A DNA stretch of 64,000 nt from Panacagrimonas perspica. Its GTDB lineage: Bacteria > Pseudomonadota > Gammaproteobacteria > Nevskiales > Nevskiaceae. The notes beneath the pieces were generated by a model that had not been told where the DNA came from, made no database searches, and saw only the letters and a program-made list of their open reading frames with translations. The stretch spans positions 186,001 to 250,000 of the forward strand of contig NZ_SOBT01000012.1 of the NCBI RefSeq assembly GCF_004364935.1, in the 5' to 3' direction. Of the stretch, positions 62,896 through 64,000 are shown one piece after another. Position numbers and translations under genes: made by a program. Position 1 is the stretch's first letter. Every line of letters begins with the position of its first letter.

Positions 62896-64000
62896 ATGTA
62901 CGGAATCCCTGATTTCTCGAAGACCCGCCTGCTGGTGGCGGGCGACGTGATGCTCGATCGCTACTGGTCGGGTCCGACCCAGCGCATCTCGCCCGAAGCA
63001 CCGGTGCCGGTGGTGCGCGTCGGTCGCGACGAGTCGCGACCCGGTGGCGCGGCCAACGTGGCCTTGAACCTCGCGGCGCTCGGCGCGCGTGCCTCGCTGC
63101 TCGGCGTCGTCGGACGCGATTCGCCCGCCGCCTCGCTCGCTGCGCTGCTTCGCCTTCACGCGATCGAGCCGGACTGGGTCGAGTCGCCCCGCCTGCCGAC
63201 GATCACCAAGCTGCGCGTGCTGTCGCGCAACCAGCAGGTGATCCGGCTCGACTTCGAGGAGTCGTATGCGAGCCAGGGTGCGTTCGATCGCGCGAAGCTG
63301 ATCGAGCGTTTCACGATCGGCATGGCCGACGCGCAGGTCGCGGTGCTGTCGGATTACGCGAAGGGCACGCTGATCGACGTGGCCGCGCTGATCGCGCAGT
63401 GTCAGGCCCTGAAGAAGCCGGTCGTCATCGATCCCAAAGGCAACGACTTCACGCGCTATCGCGGCGCCACCGTGCTGACGCCCAACCTGGGCGAACTCGA
63501 GGCCATCGTCGGTGCCTGTCCCGACGACGCCACGCTGATCGGCAAGGGCGCGCGCCTGATCAACGATCTGCATCTCGAGGCGCTGCTGGTCACGCGCAGC
63601 GAGAAGGGCATGACCTTGCTGCGCCCGGGAAAGCCGCCGCTGCATCTGCCCACCGAAGCACGCGAAGTATTCGACGTCACCGGTGCGGGCGACACCGTGG
63701 TGGCCGCGCTCGCTGCCGGCCTCGCTGCCGGCCAGGATCTGGGCGACGCCGTGCGGCTCGCGAATGTCGCGGCCGGCATCGTCGTCGCCAAGCTGGGCAC
63801 GGCCACCGCGAGCCGCGCGGAACTGGAACTCGCATTGCATCGACCGGCGGCGGGCGAGGAGAGCCTGCTCACCGAGGAGCAGTTGCTGGCCAAGCTCGCC
63901 ACTGCACGCTCGCGCGGCAACACGATCGTCATGACCAACGGCGTGTTCGATCTGCTGCACGTGGGCCACGTCCGCTATCTCGAGGCCGCGCGCCAGCGCG
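62896..64000 (+). CDS. hldE: Bifunctional heptose-7-phosphate kinase / heptose-1-phosphate adenylyltransferase (3' end outside window)
   Basis: Here are 368 codons of a protein usually ~475 residues long that makes ADP-heptose for LPS core. The PfkB-type kinase domain starts TRLLVAGDVMLDRYWSGPTQ, with RPGGAANVALNLAALGA and the catalytic DVTGAGDTVVAALAAGL near 265. The nucleotidyltransferase domain begins at ~340, and its TNGVFDLLHVGHVRYLEAAR motif is seen just before the edge. The start is the ATG at 62896. It supplies the donor for the GT9 enzyme upstream. Confidence 0.95.
   Translation, partial: MYGIPDFSKTRLLVAGDVMLDRYWSGPTQRISPEAPVPVVRVGRDESRPGGAANVALNLAALGARASLLGVVGRDSPAASLAALLRLHAIEPDWVESPRLPTITKLRVLSRNQQVIRLDFEESYASQGAFDRAKLIERFTIGMADAQVAVLSDYAKGTLIDVAALIAQCQALKKPVVIDPKGNDFTRYRGATVLTPNLGELEAIVGACPDDATLIGKGARLINDLHLEALLVTRSEKGMTLLRPGKPPLHLPTEAREVFDVTGAGDTVVAALAAGLAAGQDLGDAVRLANVAAGIVVAKLGTATASRAELELALHRPAAGEESLLTEEQLLAKLATARSRGNTIVMTNGVFDLLHVGHVRYLEAARQR

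Overview
The window is a high-G+C, densely packed bacterial chromosome segment. Gene content and order point to a gammaproteobacterium of the Xanthomonadales/Lysobacterales (Lysobacteraceae or Rhodanobacteraceae type). The supporting blocks are yajC-secD-secF, ndk-rlmN-pilF-rodZ-ispG-hisS-yfgM-bamB-der, lolB-ispE-tRNA-Gln-prs, hemA-prfA-prmC and prmA-fis-purH, all typical of that group. A dispersed ~68-bp inverted repeat with ends gtagcccgg/ccgggctac also fits. The genus cannot be fixed by reading alone. No insertion sequence, prophage, CRISPR array or rRNA operon was seen.

Layout. 1-3.9 kb: the end of lnt, a small outer-membrane barrel protein, a degraded scar of two gene fragments (GST and HxlR regulator), an Ala/Gly-rich secreted protein, a glutathione peroxidase and a lipoprotein. 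4-13.4 kb: an acyl-CoA dehydrogenase, RlmKL, the YajC-SecD-SecF translocase, outer-membrane phospholipase A, and an orphan AbiEi-like regulator beside an AT-rich pocket. 13.6-20.7 kb: a Kef-type antiporter, two tandem membrane-bound class III nucleotide cyclases, an RlmI-like methyltransferase, Lgt and Ndk. 20.7-29.6 kb: one tightly coupled housekeeping run (rlmN, pilF, rodZ, ispG, hisS, yfgM, bamB, der). In it the last 25 codons of rlmN are present twice.

29.6-41.6 kb: prs, tRNA-Gln, ispE, lolB and a TPR protein read leftward. hemA, prfA, prmC, an E1-like ThiF/MoeB protein and a JAMM-fold protein that has lost its zinc ligands read rightward. purH, fis and prmA read leftward. 41.7-50.8 kb: a MATE pump, a response-regulator/EAL protein degenerate in both halves, a 1-Cys peroxiredoxin, a large secreted repeat protein, a third membrane cyclase, IlvD and a phosphopantetheinyl transferase.

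50.8-64 kb: a surface-glycan cluster. It has five GT4-type glycosyltransferases, a GT2 enzyme, a methyltransferase, a sulfotransferase, an AsnB-type amidotransferase, a GT9 heptosyltransferase and HldE (cut by the window end), with ilvE embedded. It probably builds and decorates LPS core or another surface polysaccharide.

Themes. Much of the window serves envelope biogenesis: Lnt, Lgt, LolB, BamB, SecDF/YajC/YfgM, PldA, RodZ, PilF and LPS enzymes. Translation and RNA modification are also prominent: RlmKL, RlmI, RlmN, HisS, Der, PrfA, PrmC and PrmA. The oddities most worth a second look are the duplicated rlmN tail, the ThiF/pseudo-JAMM pair, the pseudo-receiver/degenerate EAL protein, and dispersed repeats that provide the stop codons of flanking genes. 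The orphan AbiEi gene and the OMPLA with Asp in place of the usual Asn come next.
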